Below are positions 9,871 to 18,329 of a DNA stretch of 64,000 nucleotides, in pieces. The position numbers and the translations under genes are program-made. The DNA comes from Prorocentrum cordatum (taxonomy: Eukaryota; Sar; Dinophyceae; Prorocentrales; Prorocentraceae): positions 71,001 to 135,000 of the forward strand of contig CAUYUJ010010402.1 in the NCBI GenBank assembly GCA_963575745.1. Direction: 5' to 3'. Numbering within the stretch: the stretch's first letter is position 1; each line of letters starts with the position of its first letter. The notes under the pieces were generated by a model. That model saw only the letters and a list, made by a program, of their open reading frames with translations. It was not told where the DNA came from and did not search any database.

Positions 9871-10111
9871 TGGGCCCTGGAAACGACAAGGCCGTTTTTG
9901 ATACCGGTTTCGATTTGCCGTTTTTATTGCTGCATCCGACGCCGTTTTTGTTGGCCATTCCTCCCTGTGATTTTACAGGTTCCAGCTCTGGATCCAATCA
10001 CGGAGTTGTTTTGTTACCATTTCTGGTCGCCGTGTTTTTGTCCGTTCCCAGTTTCAAAAGACGTGTTTGCGGAAGCGGTGGAAAAAACTGCCTTGCCGTT
10101 TCCGGGCTCCA
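9871..10111. mobile_element. Family P inverted-repeat element, copy P1
   Basis: Left TGGGCCCTGGAAACGACAAG and right CTTGCCGTTTCCGGGCTCCA are inverted copies; the tetranucleotide CCAA directly flanks both ends. Interior GTTTTTG repeats are shared with P2 at 47.35-47.72 kb. Confidence 0.7.
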
Positions 10112-10163
10112 CCAAGTCCCTGGGTATCCTGCGTCGCACTCTGGAGCGGGGATCTCTCGACGC

Positions 10164-10195
10164 GGCTCACGCGTCGCACTCTCGACGCGTGAGCC
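10164..10195. other. Perfect hairpin
   Basis: GGCTCACGCGTCG and CGACGCGTGAGCC, 13 bp, around a short loop. No function is evident. Confidence 0.6.
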
Positions 10196-10494
10196 TTCTG
10201 GCCTTTTGTACCATGATACTAATAATATGATCTTGGGGAAGCCAAGAAAGTACTGTACAGATACCGCTAATTCCCAGACCTCTCTGGGGGTGCGTTCTGA
10301 CAAGAGATTCGAAAAGAATCCAGCGGTGGCGACGAGGGCCTCCCAGGATGCCGAAAAAGGGGAAAACGGGCGAAGGGCAACAATATGGGCACCTCTTTCC
10401 ACCTCCGACATCTGCCGATGCGCCGTCTTGGCGCGGCCTCTTCCTGCCTCCTACTCGGATTGTCCTGCGGGCTCTCTTCGACTCGCCATCGCAC

Positions 10495-10613
10495 AGACGT
10501 CCACTTCCCGTGCATTTCTGCGTCTTGGTGTCGTGTGTGTGTACATTCTTCGCACGATGGTCCAAGATGCTCCTCGATGGCCCTCGCCGAGAAAAAGATG
10601 ACGAACGATCAAC
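10495..10613. mobile_element. Family A inverted-repeat element, copy A3 (decayed right end)
   Basis: Left GCCATCGCACAGACGTCCAC with the family interior (TGGTCCAAGATGCTCCTCGA); the right end is degraded to GACGAACGATC. Confidence 0.6.
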
Positions 10614-10650
10614 ACGCACACATACCCATAGGTGGGACGGAATGAGCTAT

Positions 10651-10730
10651 GGGCGCGCGTTGTCGGGCGGGGGTCCCCGCTCGAACGGGAGCCTCCCCAG
10701 GAGTCCGACAACGCGCACCCATACCCATCG
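10651..10730. other. Foldback, about 80 bp
   Basis: ATGGGCGCGCGTTGTCGG and CCGACAACGCGCACCCAT form an 18-bp stem around GC-rich DNA. Confidence 0.5.
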
Positions 10731-10763
10731 AAAAAAGACAACGGCACAAAGATACGAAAACTT

Positions 10764-10830
10764 TTGGCGCTCCGCGCGCCAGGGGGGGGGGGGGGCGGCG
10801 CGGATCCAAGAGATCCGCGCGGAGCGCCAA
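10764..10830. mobile_element. Family C foldback, copy C1
   Basis: TTGGCGCTCCGCGCG left and CCGCGCGGAGCGCCAA right; a minimal copy with a G-run in the loop. Confidence 0.65.
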
Positions 10831-11195
10831 ACATGTGCGTCTATGGCGCTTTTCCTTCTTCGAACATACAGGAACCACCGACGGCGACGACAACCCACAA
10901 ATCGACGGGCGAAAGTTTGACCACCTCTCCATGGCCGCGAGGCACCACCTGGGGCTGGGCTCCGCGGCCACTCCACGGGGGAGGGAGCCCTGAGTGGTGC
11001 CCGGAGCTCCCCCCGGGACGAGGGAGCGAGCCCCTCCCCGCAGTCCCAACGTCAGCGGATTGCGCCTCGCCAGCCTCGCCGAGGTGGGCACGGAGGAGGA
11101 GGAGTGCAGAACACGGCACTGGTTCGCACGGCGTGGCCTTCACGATGGGCAACGGGAGACCAACCGCTCCCGCCATCGTCCATCTCTAGGTTCCA

Positions 11196-11516
11196 ATGGC
11201 CGGGCCCCCAAGACGGGCCACGAGGCTCCCGAGTCCCGTCCTGGGCGGTTCTGAGGGCCCTGACTCATCGCTTGTGGGCCGCCCTGGGGCAATCTCGGGG
11301 GCCTCGCGGAACTTCTCGGGCGCCGTGACGAGTGAGACAGCAAGCGTGAGCAACACACCAGACCGCAACAAATGTGGCCTCTCGGGAGGCTCGACGGAGC
11401 GCCTCGGAAAAGGCACCGTGGGCGTCTTGGTGCGGGACTTGGCGGCCGGGGGGGCGACCAACAGGGGGGGCCTGGCTCAGGTGGGTGGGGGACTGGAGGA
11501 AGAGAAAACGCCATGA
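11196..11516 (+). other. Open reading frame of unknown function
   Basis: A 106-residue frame with unbiased composition (DSSLVGRPGAISGASRNFSG, SETASVSNTPDRNKCG). No family is recognised and no splice structure is obvious, so it may be chance in GC-rich DNA. Confidence 0.15.
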
Positions 11517-11526
11517 GCGTAAACTT

Positions 11527-11663
11527 TTGGCGCTCCGCGCGGATTTCTCGGACCTGCGCTGGACCCCCCCCCTCCCTGGCGCGCGGAGCGCGCCAGAGGC
11601 GGCGCTGCAGGCGCCGCCGGGGGTGGCCCAGCGCAGATCCGAGAAATCCGCCGCGGCACGCCA
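11527..11663. mobile_element. Family C foldback, copy C2
   Basis: TTGGCGCTCCGCGCGGATTT at the left, with GGATTTCTCGGACCTGCGCTGG and its mirror CCAGCGCAGATCCGAGAAATCC inside; the two arms pair over about 60 bp. Confidence 0.75.
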
Positions 11664-11704
11664 CACATTCATGTTTACGGTGCCTGTTCTTCTTCGAAGG
11701 GGGG

Positions 11705-11905
11705 TGGAGGGGCGACCGACAGGGGGCCCAGCTCAGGGGGGGGGGGGGGGGACCACGACCTGGGGTCGGCGACAGATTGCCGACAGATCCGCGGCGTTTT
11801 CGAAAGGGAGTGGGGGCGACCGACAGGGGGCCCAGCTCGGGGGGGGGGGGGGGACCTCGACCTGGAATCGGCGACAGACTGCCGACAGATCGGCGGCGGC
11901 AGGTC
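11705..11905. repeat. Two direct repeats of about 100 bp
   Basis: GGGGCGACCGACAGGGGGCC, a long G-run and CGACCTGG...TCGGCGACAGA occur at 11711 and 11813; related units lie at 12550 and 12620, and the CGACCTGGAATCGGCGATAC part also at 14330. The G-runs are candidates for quadruplex DNA. Confidence 0.7.
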
Positions 11906-12039
11906 CGCGACAGCGAAGCCGCACAGGCCCCCGAGCGGGGCAGGCACTCGGGCCCCGGGTCGGCGCCGCAGGGGCGAGCGGGGGGCCGAGGCGGCCCCTC
12001 TGTGGCCCAAAGAGCCTGCCGTTTTTGACTCGGGCAAGC

Positions 12040-12230
12040 TTACACGTCGGTCGGAAGAAGTAGGTAGAAACATGAAGTAGGAAGGCGGATGAAGTGGATT
12101 GGGTCCAGGCCCTCCCAGGGAACAACAAAAACACAGCAAAATCATGCCGATTCTTGAAGTAGGAAGGCACTTGAAGTGGATTGGGATCTGGGAATCAAAA
12201 CATTACCTACTTTCAACGACCGACGTGTAA
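12040..12230. mobile_element. Family I inverted-repeat element, copy I1
   Basis: TTACACGTCGGTCG left and CGACCGACGTGTAA right, 14-bp near-perfect ends; the interior repeats GAAGTAGGAAGGC...GAAGTGGATTGGG. This copy lacks the H element found inside I2. Confidence 0.75.
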
Positions 12231-12235
12231 TTACA

Positions 12236-12388
12236 TAGACGTGGTGGGAGGCTGAGCCGGAAGCAGGCAGAAAACAACTTGACATGCAGAAATCATGCAA
12301 GCCGAAAGGCACTTGCACGCTCGTGTTCGACTGAAGAGGGGCGAGGGAGGGGGTCGAACGCCATGCGAGCAAATTTGCCTGGATCTAA
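12236..12388 (-). mobile_element. Family U element, copy U1
   Basis: Reverse orientation relative to U2 (63.76 kb): shared GGCACTTGCACGCTCGTGTT and a GCCATGCGAGCAAATTTGCC end. It abuts I1 on one side and C3 on the other. Confidence 0.6.
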
Positions 12389-12426
12389 AGAACAACAAGC
12401 TCAACAAACTGCATAAACCTAAACTT

Positions 12427-12479
12427 TTGGCGCTCCGCGCGGACTTCTCGGATCCAAGAAATCCGCGCGGAACGCCAAA
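12427..12479. mobile_element. Family C foldback, copy C3
   Basis: TTGGCGCTCCGCGCGGACTT and its mirror AAATCCGCGCGGAACGCCAA with almost no loop. Confidence 0.7.
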
Positions 12480-12683
12480 CGTTTATGTTTATGGTGCGTC
12501 TTCTACTTATCCTTATTCTTCTTCTTCTTCTGCTAAAGGGGGGGGAGGGGGCGATCGACACGGGTCCCGGCTCAGGTGGGGGGCCTCGACCTGGATATCG
12601 TTTTTGTTTCGTCTTCGAGGGGGGGGCGACCGACAAGGGGCTCGGCTCAGGGGAGGGGTGACCTCGACCTGGAATCGGCGATA

Positions 12684-13114
12684 CCCATCGGTCGGAAGAA
12701 GTAGGCAGGTAGAACTATGACGCAGGAAGGCGTTGAACGTAGATTGGGCTCCCTCCGCCCCCTTGGGAGGACGGAAGGGTGGAGCCACTCGACCGTTGCA
12801 GCAGGAAGGCGCTCGAAGTGGACTGGACTAGGGGAACCCTCGGGGATCCTCTGACCCGGGTCAATCCAGACCCGGGTCAGCAGGAAACCAAACACCGCAA
12901 TGCAGGAAAAAAAAACTGCAACGCAGGTCCTCGCAAACCCGGGTCAGCCAATACGCGCGGCCGCCTCGCGGCCACGAGCGGCTCCCTAACCCGGGTCAGC
13001 CAGAGGGGGCCTTCGCAGGATCCTGCAGGATCCGGCGCCCTGGCTGACCCCCGTTTGCACTGACCCCCGTCTCGAGGCTCCCGAAACCCAAGCAAACCTG
13101 CTTTCGACGACCGG
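12684..13114. mobile_element. Family I element, copy I2, split by H3
   Basis: Left half has ATCGGTCGGAAGAAGTAGGCA and GCAGGAAGGCGCTCGAAGTG; right half resumes after H3 as CAAACCTGCTTTCGACGACC. Aligned with I1, the sequence is continuous once H3 and one AACCC are removed. Confidence 0.7.
12840..13084. mobile_element. Family H element, complete copy H3
   Basis: 245 bp, beginning TCGGGGATCC and ending GGCTCCCGA; the terminal 24 bases are imperfect inverted copies. Direct repeats AACCC at 12835-12839 and 13085-13089 are the target-site duplication. Inserted in I2. It has no coding capacity, so it would depend on a transposase elsewhere. Confidence 0.85.
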
Positions 13115-13138
13115 GCGGGCAAAAGCTGCGGACAGGCC

Positions 13139-13171
13139 GGCGGCAGCCCCGCACAGAGCGGGGCTGCCGCA
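13139..13171. other. GC hairpin inside a dispersed GC-rich repeat
   Basis: GGCAGCCCCGC and GCGGGGCTGCC flank a 5-base loop. The surrounding block (13133-13250) recurs in diverged form at 11918-11997 (GGGCGAGCGGGGGGCCGAGG). Confidence 0.5.
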
Positions 13172-13279
13172 CGGGGCCCCCGAGGGGGGGCGGGGCAGGC
13201 TCTCGGACCCCCGGGCCGGCGCGGGCAAGGGGCGAGCGGGGGGCCGAGGCGTCCACCCTGGGAGCCTACGTACGGTCAG

Positions 13280-13439
13280 GTCGGGCATGTCCTCCTACAG
13301 GCGGGCTGTGGAGGAGCAAACGGCAAAGCAGTCGAGAGATGCCCAGGCATGGTCGAGGTGAGTCCCAAACTGGTGCCCAGGCCATGTTTTTTGTTAAAAC
13401 TATGTTTGGGTATTCCTCCTGTAGAGGGACATGTCCGAC
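13280..13439. mobile_element. Family B inverted-repeat element, copy B3
   Basis: GTCGGGCATGTCCTCCTACA left against TGTAGAGGGACATGTCCGAC right, the clearest terminal repeat of the family (about 25 bp). 160 bp. Confidence 0.8.
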
Positions 13440-13448
13440 TTGAGCATA

Positions 13449-13624
13449 CAGCAGGAGCCCGATCACAAGAGATGCCTTCCACGAGAAACCCAACCCTGAG
13501 ACCCCAGGACGCTCATTGATGTTTTGTCAAGGAACGTCACGCCTTCCATGGCAAAGCAATCGAAAACCAAGACGCCCAGGGCACCCTGAAGACAAGCAGG
13601 GTCTCTTAGCAGGGTCTCCACTAT
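13449..13624. mobile_element. Family E inverted-repeat element, copy E2
   Basis: Starts CAGCAGGAGCCC next to TA, contains AACCCAACCCTGAGACCCCA and CAGGGCACCCTGAAGACAAG, ends GGTCTCCACTA. It lies directly after B3 and before F4. Confidence 0.65.
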
Positions 13625-13629
13625 CCCAG

Positions 13630-13762
13630 TGCTTCTGAGAATGAGGCTGCTTCTTAGAAACAGCAGGCTTACATCTGTAGATGAGGCCCGCGCCTTCTGA
13701 GAAGCAGCCTCCTTGTAAGAAGCCTTCCCCCCTCCCCCTTCCCCCAATCCTGCGACGCCCTG
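13630..13762. mobile_element. Family F element, partial copy F4
   Basis: CTTCTGAGAA/CTTCTTAGAA palindromes and GCCTTCCCCCCTCCC match the right half of F3; the left terminus is lost. Confidence 0.5.
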
Positions 13763-14074
13763 ATTTTATCAATACGTGGTCCCTGGAAGCCCCGACCTTT
13801 TTTTCCCGGGACCGGATTTTCATCCTTGAGGCGTTTTTAAACGGTCCCGGGGCCCGGCGGCGGCCCCGAGAAGCCGAAAACGACCCTCCGGTCCTGATCG
13901 TTTCACAAGGCGAGCACGTCTGGGTTTGCATTCCTCCAAACCTCAAGGTGCCACGGGACCCTTTCCTTGGGCCGCAAACCCTCGGAGGAGAGCCGAAAAT
14001 TGACGGATTATGTCTGGGCCCCCCTTCTGCGCGTGGCCGAACATGGACACAGGTCTTTCCCCCATCGTTGCCAA

Positions 14075-14077
14075 CGA

Positions 14078-14110
<33 letters not shown>

Positions 14111-14250
14111 GCGACGACGACGACGACGACGACGGGCGACGACGGCAACGACGACGACGACGACGACCACCACCACCACCACGACCACGACCACCACCAC
14201 CACCACCACCACCACCTCAACACACACACACACACACACACACACCCGCG
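14075..14250. repeat. GAC, CAC and CA microsatellites
   Basis: GACGAC runs pass into CACCAC and then (CA)n at 14216-14246. Confidence 0.95.
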
Positions 14251-14440
14251 CGGCGCCTCTGCTCCAGGAGAGCGCCCGCTCCGCCTTTGAGGGGCAACGA
14301 TAGGGGGAATAGGCATAGAGCGGATGCATCGACCTGGAATCGGCGATACATCGCCGATGGATCGGCGATACGGGTTGGGGCTATCGGGCCCCTATCGGCG
14401 ATCAATGGGCGATTGGGGGTCGATGCATCCCCCCCTATTT

Positions 14441-14632
14441 TGGACGCCCGAAATGGGTACGGAAAAAATGGGTACAATGCCCAACAACAAATGTCGTTCC
14501 AAACCAACAGCGGCCGCTGTTGGGCCGGCGGCCTTCTGTCTCGAATGGACACAGGCCGCGGCGGCGTGGACAGCGAGTCCTGTTCAAAATGAACAGGAAT
14601 TGCTGTTGGGCATTGTACCCATTCTTTCCGTA
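14441..14632. mobile_element. Family D inverted-repeat element, copy D2 (right end cut by Q)
   Basis: Left TGGACGCCCGAAATGGGTAC, centre AACAGCGGCCGCTGTTGGGC, right TTGGGCATTGTACCCATTCT then TTTCCGTA, where family Q begins. The last 18 or so bases present in D3 are absent. Confidence 0.75.
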
Positions 14633-14809
14633 CAGTCGGGGCCTTGACCTAAGGAACCCAAAATAAGGAACGAGGCCCCTTTTTTACCATAAGTTGAACT
14701 GCGATTTCCCATCGAAAACATAAGGAAAACCTGAGGCAAGCTGTGAAACACGTAAGGAACACGGAGCCCCTCCCCAACGAAAAGGGTTCCTTCTTCAGGG
14801 CCCCGACTG
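14633..14809. mobile_element. Family Q inverted-repeat element with TA duplication
   Basis: CAGTCGGGGCC...AAGGAACCC left and GGGTTCC...GGCCCCGACTG right, flanked by TA on both sides. The CAGT end and TA target are typical of Tc1/mariner-derived (Stowaway-like) elements. 177 bp, non-coding. Confidence 0.75.
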
Positions 14810-14972
14810 TATGCCTATCCCCCCTTATCGTTGCCCGCTCCGCCTGCTGCCGACCCCGCGCGCCTGCCTCACGCCGCCCCGCGGGGCATACGGGGCGGCC
14901 CGCGCGTGCCACGGCGCTCCAGGCGCTGCGGAACGCGGCGCCGGGCCGCACTGCGTCGCCGTCGCGCCGCCA

Positions 14973-14984
<12 letters not shown>

Positions 14985-15014
<30 letters not shown>

Positions 15015-15050
15015 GCGTCGGTGTCGGCGCCGGGCTCGTCGTCGTCGTCG
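14985..15050. repeat. GTC trinucleotide microsatellite
   Basis: (GTC)n with a few GGC-GTC variants; the inverted partner of the GAC tract at 14080. Confidence 0.95.
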
Positions 15051-15224
15051 CAAGTTGCTCCTCCGAGGGCCTGTGGCCCAAGGAACGAATCCCGTGGCAC
15101 GTTGATGCGGCCCCTGTGGGGGTCCCCGGACGAACAGTACCCTGGGAGGAGCCCGCAGTTCGGGTCAGAGATGGCTCTCCTCCTGTGTGCGTGCGGCCTT
15201 TCAGGCGCCCCGGAGCGCTCCAAG

Positions 15225-15365
15225 AGGACCCAAACAGACCCCCAGGACGGACCAAGAGGGCTCCGAGTCGCCGACCGATCCATCCAAGACGCCCAAGATG
15301 GCCTCCAGACGGCCGAAGACACATCCAAGACGCCCCAAGAGGCCTCCAAGAGACGTCTCAACCCT
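15225..15365. repeat. CCAAGA(C/G)G-type short tandem repeats
   Basis: Imperfect 9-12 bp repeats of CCAAGACGCCC / CCAAGAGGCC, a motif found again at 16.7, 23.0, 24.1, 62.9 and 63.4 kb. Confidence 0.6.
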
Positions 15366-15377
15366 AGAGGAAACAAT

Positions 15378-16700
15378 TCCTGATTCCCCTTCTGTTTTCC
15401 CCAACCATCCTGTGGTGTTGGGTCCTCGTTTTGAAAAAACGGTCCCCGCGTTCCCTCCCTCCCTCCTTCCCTCCCTCCTTCCTTCCTCCTCCCCTCCTCC
15501 CTTCACCGCCCGCATGCGTCACGCACACCCAATTCGGCATACCCCTCACACGCTTCATCGCCCCATGGGGTGTTCCACCGAAGGCCCCAGTGGCAGGGTC
15601 CGCATGCACTTCCACATCCACTTCGGCGCACCCCTCACATGTTTCGTGGCCCCAAAGGGTGCTCCGCCGAAGACCCCAGTGGCAGGGTCCGCATGCATTT
15701 CAACTTCCATTCCGACGCATCCCTCACACGTTTCGTGGCCCCATGGGGTGTTCCGCAGAAGGCCCAAGTGGCAGGGTCCGCATGCAGGTCCACCTACATT
15801 CCGACGCACCCCTCACACGCTTCATCGCCCCATAGGGAGCTCCACCGAAGGCCCCAGTGGCAGGGTCCGCATGCAGTTGCACATCCACTTCGGCGCACCC
15901 CTCACACGTTTCGTGGCCCCATAGGGTGCTCCGCCGAAGGCCCGAGTGGCAGGGTCCGCATGCAGTTCCACCTCCATTCCGACGCACCCCTCACACGTTC
16001 AGTGGCCCCAAAGGGTGCTCCGCCGAAGGCCCCAGTGGCAGGGTCCGCATGCAGTTCCATCCCAATTCTGGCGCATTCTCACACGTTCTGCGGCCCCATA
16101 GGGTACTCCGCCGAAGGCCCGAGTGGCAGGGTCCGCATGCAGTTCCACCTCCAGTTCGGCGCACCCCTCACACGTTTCGTGGCCCCATGGGGTGTTCCGC
16201 CGAAGGCCCCAATGCCAGGTTCCGCATGCAGTTCCACCTCCAGTTCGGCGCACCCCTCACACGTTTCGCGGCCCCGTATGGTGCTCAGCCGAAGGTCCCA
16301 GTGTCAGGGATCGCATGCAGTTCCCCCCCAATCCGGCGCAGCCCTCACATTTTCATGGCCCCACACCCCAGTGGCAGGGTCCGCATGCAGTTCCATCTCC
16401 AGTTCGGCGCACCCCTCACACGCTTCATCGCCCCATAGGGAGCTCCGCCCAAGGCCCTAGCAGTGGCAGCGCCGGCAGACGGTTCCACCCTGCCTTCGGG
16501 CGCACCCCTCACACGTTCCGTGGCCTCACATTGGGCTCCACCGACGGCTCCAGTGGCAACGTCCGCATGTCGTACCCGTGTCAATTTCGGCACACACGTG
16601 ACACGCGTCGTGACCTCAGAGATGTTCACCGAGGTCGAGACCCACAACTGCGTTTCTCACAACTGCACATGGTTGGGTCCCTCGCCAGGATAATTCAAGG
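15378..16700 (+). repeat. 89-bp satellite module K1
   Basis: Left module GTGGTGTTGGGTCCTCGTTT, a CCT/CCCT tract, then about ten tandem units of exactly 89 bp (TGGCAGGGTC at 15591, 15680, 15769, 15858, 15947, 16036), then a right module ending CACAACTGCACATGGTTG...CCAGGATAAT. As 89 is not divisible by 3, the apparent long ORFs move through all frames from unit to unit; I do not call them genes. Confidence 0.85.
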
Positions 16701-16734
16701 ATGTTTGCATTCTCGCTTGTTCGGCTTCCGGGCG

Positions 16735-17260
16735 CTTCAAGACGGACCAAGATCGCCCAATGATGACCCAAGAGGCCTAAACAGGGCCCCCAAGCGGCCC
16801 AAGAAGCCTCCAAGACGGCCCAAGAGGCACCCAAGACGGCGTGAACAGGTGGACCGAACGGGGAACCCGAACTGGTGTTTCCAGCCCTCGGCCCCACTCG
16901 AGGACCCAAGAGGCCCCCAAGGCCCCCAAGAGAAAAAGAGACCCAAAAAGGCCCCCAAGAAGCCCGAAAGTAGGCCCCCAAGAGGCCCCCAGAAGCCCAA
17001 AGGAGGTCCACAAAAGGCCCCCGTGAGACCCCAGTGAGGCCCGAGGCGGTCCCCAAAAATACCACCAAGCGGCCCCCGATAGGCCCCCCAAGGACCCCAA
17101 GAAGCCTCACGAAGAAGCGTCTTGTCCACGACCACCAAGACGCTCCCCAGAGGCGCCAAGAGGCCCCCGTCAGGCCCCAGGTGGTCACAGAAATACCGCC
17201 AAGAGGCTCCCGAGTGGCCTCCCAAGGACAGACACCAAGAAGCCTCCCCACGACCAAGTT
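16735..17260. repeat. CCAAGAGGCC tandem array
   Basis: About 500 bp of degenerate 10-12-mers based on CCCCAAGAGGCC. No gene is called. Confidence 0.8.
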
Positions 17261-17504
17261 TGGCCCCATAATGCTCTAAGAAGCTGTCGAGAGTCCTCCT
17301 CCTTGTCCTCATCCTCCCCTCGTCATCCTCCTTCTCCTCCTGCTCCTCTATCTCCATCTCGCCTCGAGCACACCCGTATGTACCATGACGGCACATGACG
17401 GCCTCCCAACAAGCCCCCCAGAAACAGCTACACAGGAACGACCACCGCCTAGCAGCGCAACATGGGCAACAAACGCGCGGGCAACATCCAGCGATGCCAC
17501 ATCA

Positions 17505-17666
17505 CAGTGGAGGCCAGTCCACAAGAAACCCTACCATGAGACCCCAAGACGTCAATTGATTTTTGGTGTGGGAACGTCACGCTTTCCGTTGCAAAGCCAT
17601 CGGCAACCACGACACCCAAGGCACACTGGAGGCAAGCAGGGTGTCTCTTGGCATGGGTCTCCACTG
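17505..17666. mobile_element. Family E inverted-repeat element, copy E3
   Basis: CAGTGGAGGCCAGTCCACAA left and TTGGCATGGGTCTCCACTG right; CA flanks both ends. Shares the CACGCTTTCC and GCAAGCAGGGTGTC blocks with E1. Nothing recognisable in 17261-17504 or 17667-17900. Confidence 0.75.
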
Positions 17667-17904
17667 CATGGGTCGGCGGACGGAGAGAAGCGATTCAAGA
17701 AGGACCACCTTGGCATCAGGAGGGGCTCTGGCTTTCGGGCCGTTCCTTAGGTCGAGGTAGTGGAAACTATTCGTGGCCGAGGCTCGCCGTGGCCAACAAG
17801 CGCCCCCTCGTTCCTTGTCCGTCGTTCCTTGCGGTAGCACGATGACCGCATGCGCCCGCAGCATCTTGCACAGAGCAACTGGCCACAGCCATGTTACTTA
17901 CTTA

Positions 17905-18069
17905 CAGTCGACCCGTATCATGAGGATGCGCGGTAAGGATGCAAGGGCGTTGGAAGGCCCATGCCGACACTTTGCGAGCGGGGCGCGGCCAGCGGAAGTC
18001 GTTAAGGATGGGCCGAAAGGGCGAGGATGTAAGGGTCAGGCTGCCCATCCTTACTATGCGGGCCGACTG
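17905..18069. mobile_element. Family G (Stowaway-like) element, copy G1, uninterrupted
   Basis: CAGTCGACCCGTAT...AGGATG left and CATCCTTACTATGCGGGCC then GACTG right, about 25-bp inverted ends, flanked by TA (17903-17904 and 18070-18071). 165 bp. It serves as the empty-site reference for G2. Confidence 0.8.
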
Positions 18070-18195
18070 TACAGGTGTGCAGCGGAGTCGGATGAAAACC
18101 CCAGGCCAGCGACAGAGGAAACGCGAGCGGGCAACGCAGAACCGAGAGGGCCGCCGAGGGATGGGCAGGGGCAACCGCGGAGAATCGAACAAGAC

Positions 18196-18232
18196 ATTCG
18201 TCGTCGTCGTCGTCGTCGTCATCGCCGTCGCC
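18196..18232. repeat. GTC microsatellite
   Basis: CGTCGTCGT run with a CAT interruption. Confidence 0.85.
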
Positions 18233-18329
18233 TTTTTAAAACACAACTGAAGGCCCCCGACGTCGTGTTTTTTCACACGTCGACCCCCAGGTGCCTGGAC
18301 CCCTTCCCGGGACCGGATTTTCATCCCGA

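Larger units (their letters stand above)
13946..15103. mobile_element. Large foldback with GAC/GTC arms, containing D2 and Q
   Basis: Left-arm blocks GTGCCACGGGA...TTCCTTGGGCC...CCTCGGAGGAG (from 13946), a GAC-rich tract (14080-14215) and GGGCAACGATAGGGGG (14293) reappear inverted as TATCGTTGCCC (14821), a GTC tract (14985-15050) and the CTCCTCCGAGG...GGCCCAAGGAA...CCCGTGGCAC block ending at 15103. The centre holds ATCGGCGAT iterons, D2 and Q. No coding region is evident. Confidence 0.6.

Noticed and set aside
15570-16460. 296-codon frame across the K1 satellite
   Set aside because: The unit is 89 bp, so reading frames rotate and all three plus frames stay open; the peptide repeats are a consequence of the DNA repeat.
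16737-17396. Minus-strand 219-codon Gly/Leu/Trp-rich frame
   Set aside because: Mostly the translation of the CCAAGAGGCC array; equivalent frames appear over the other arrays.
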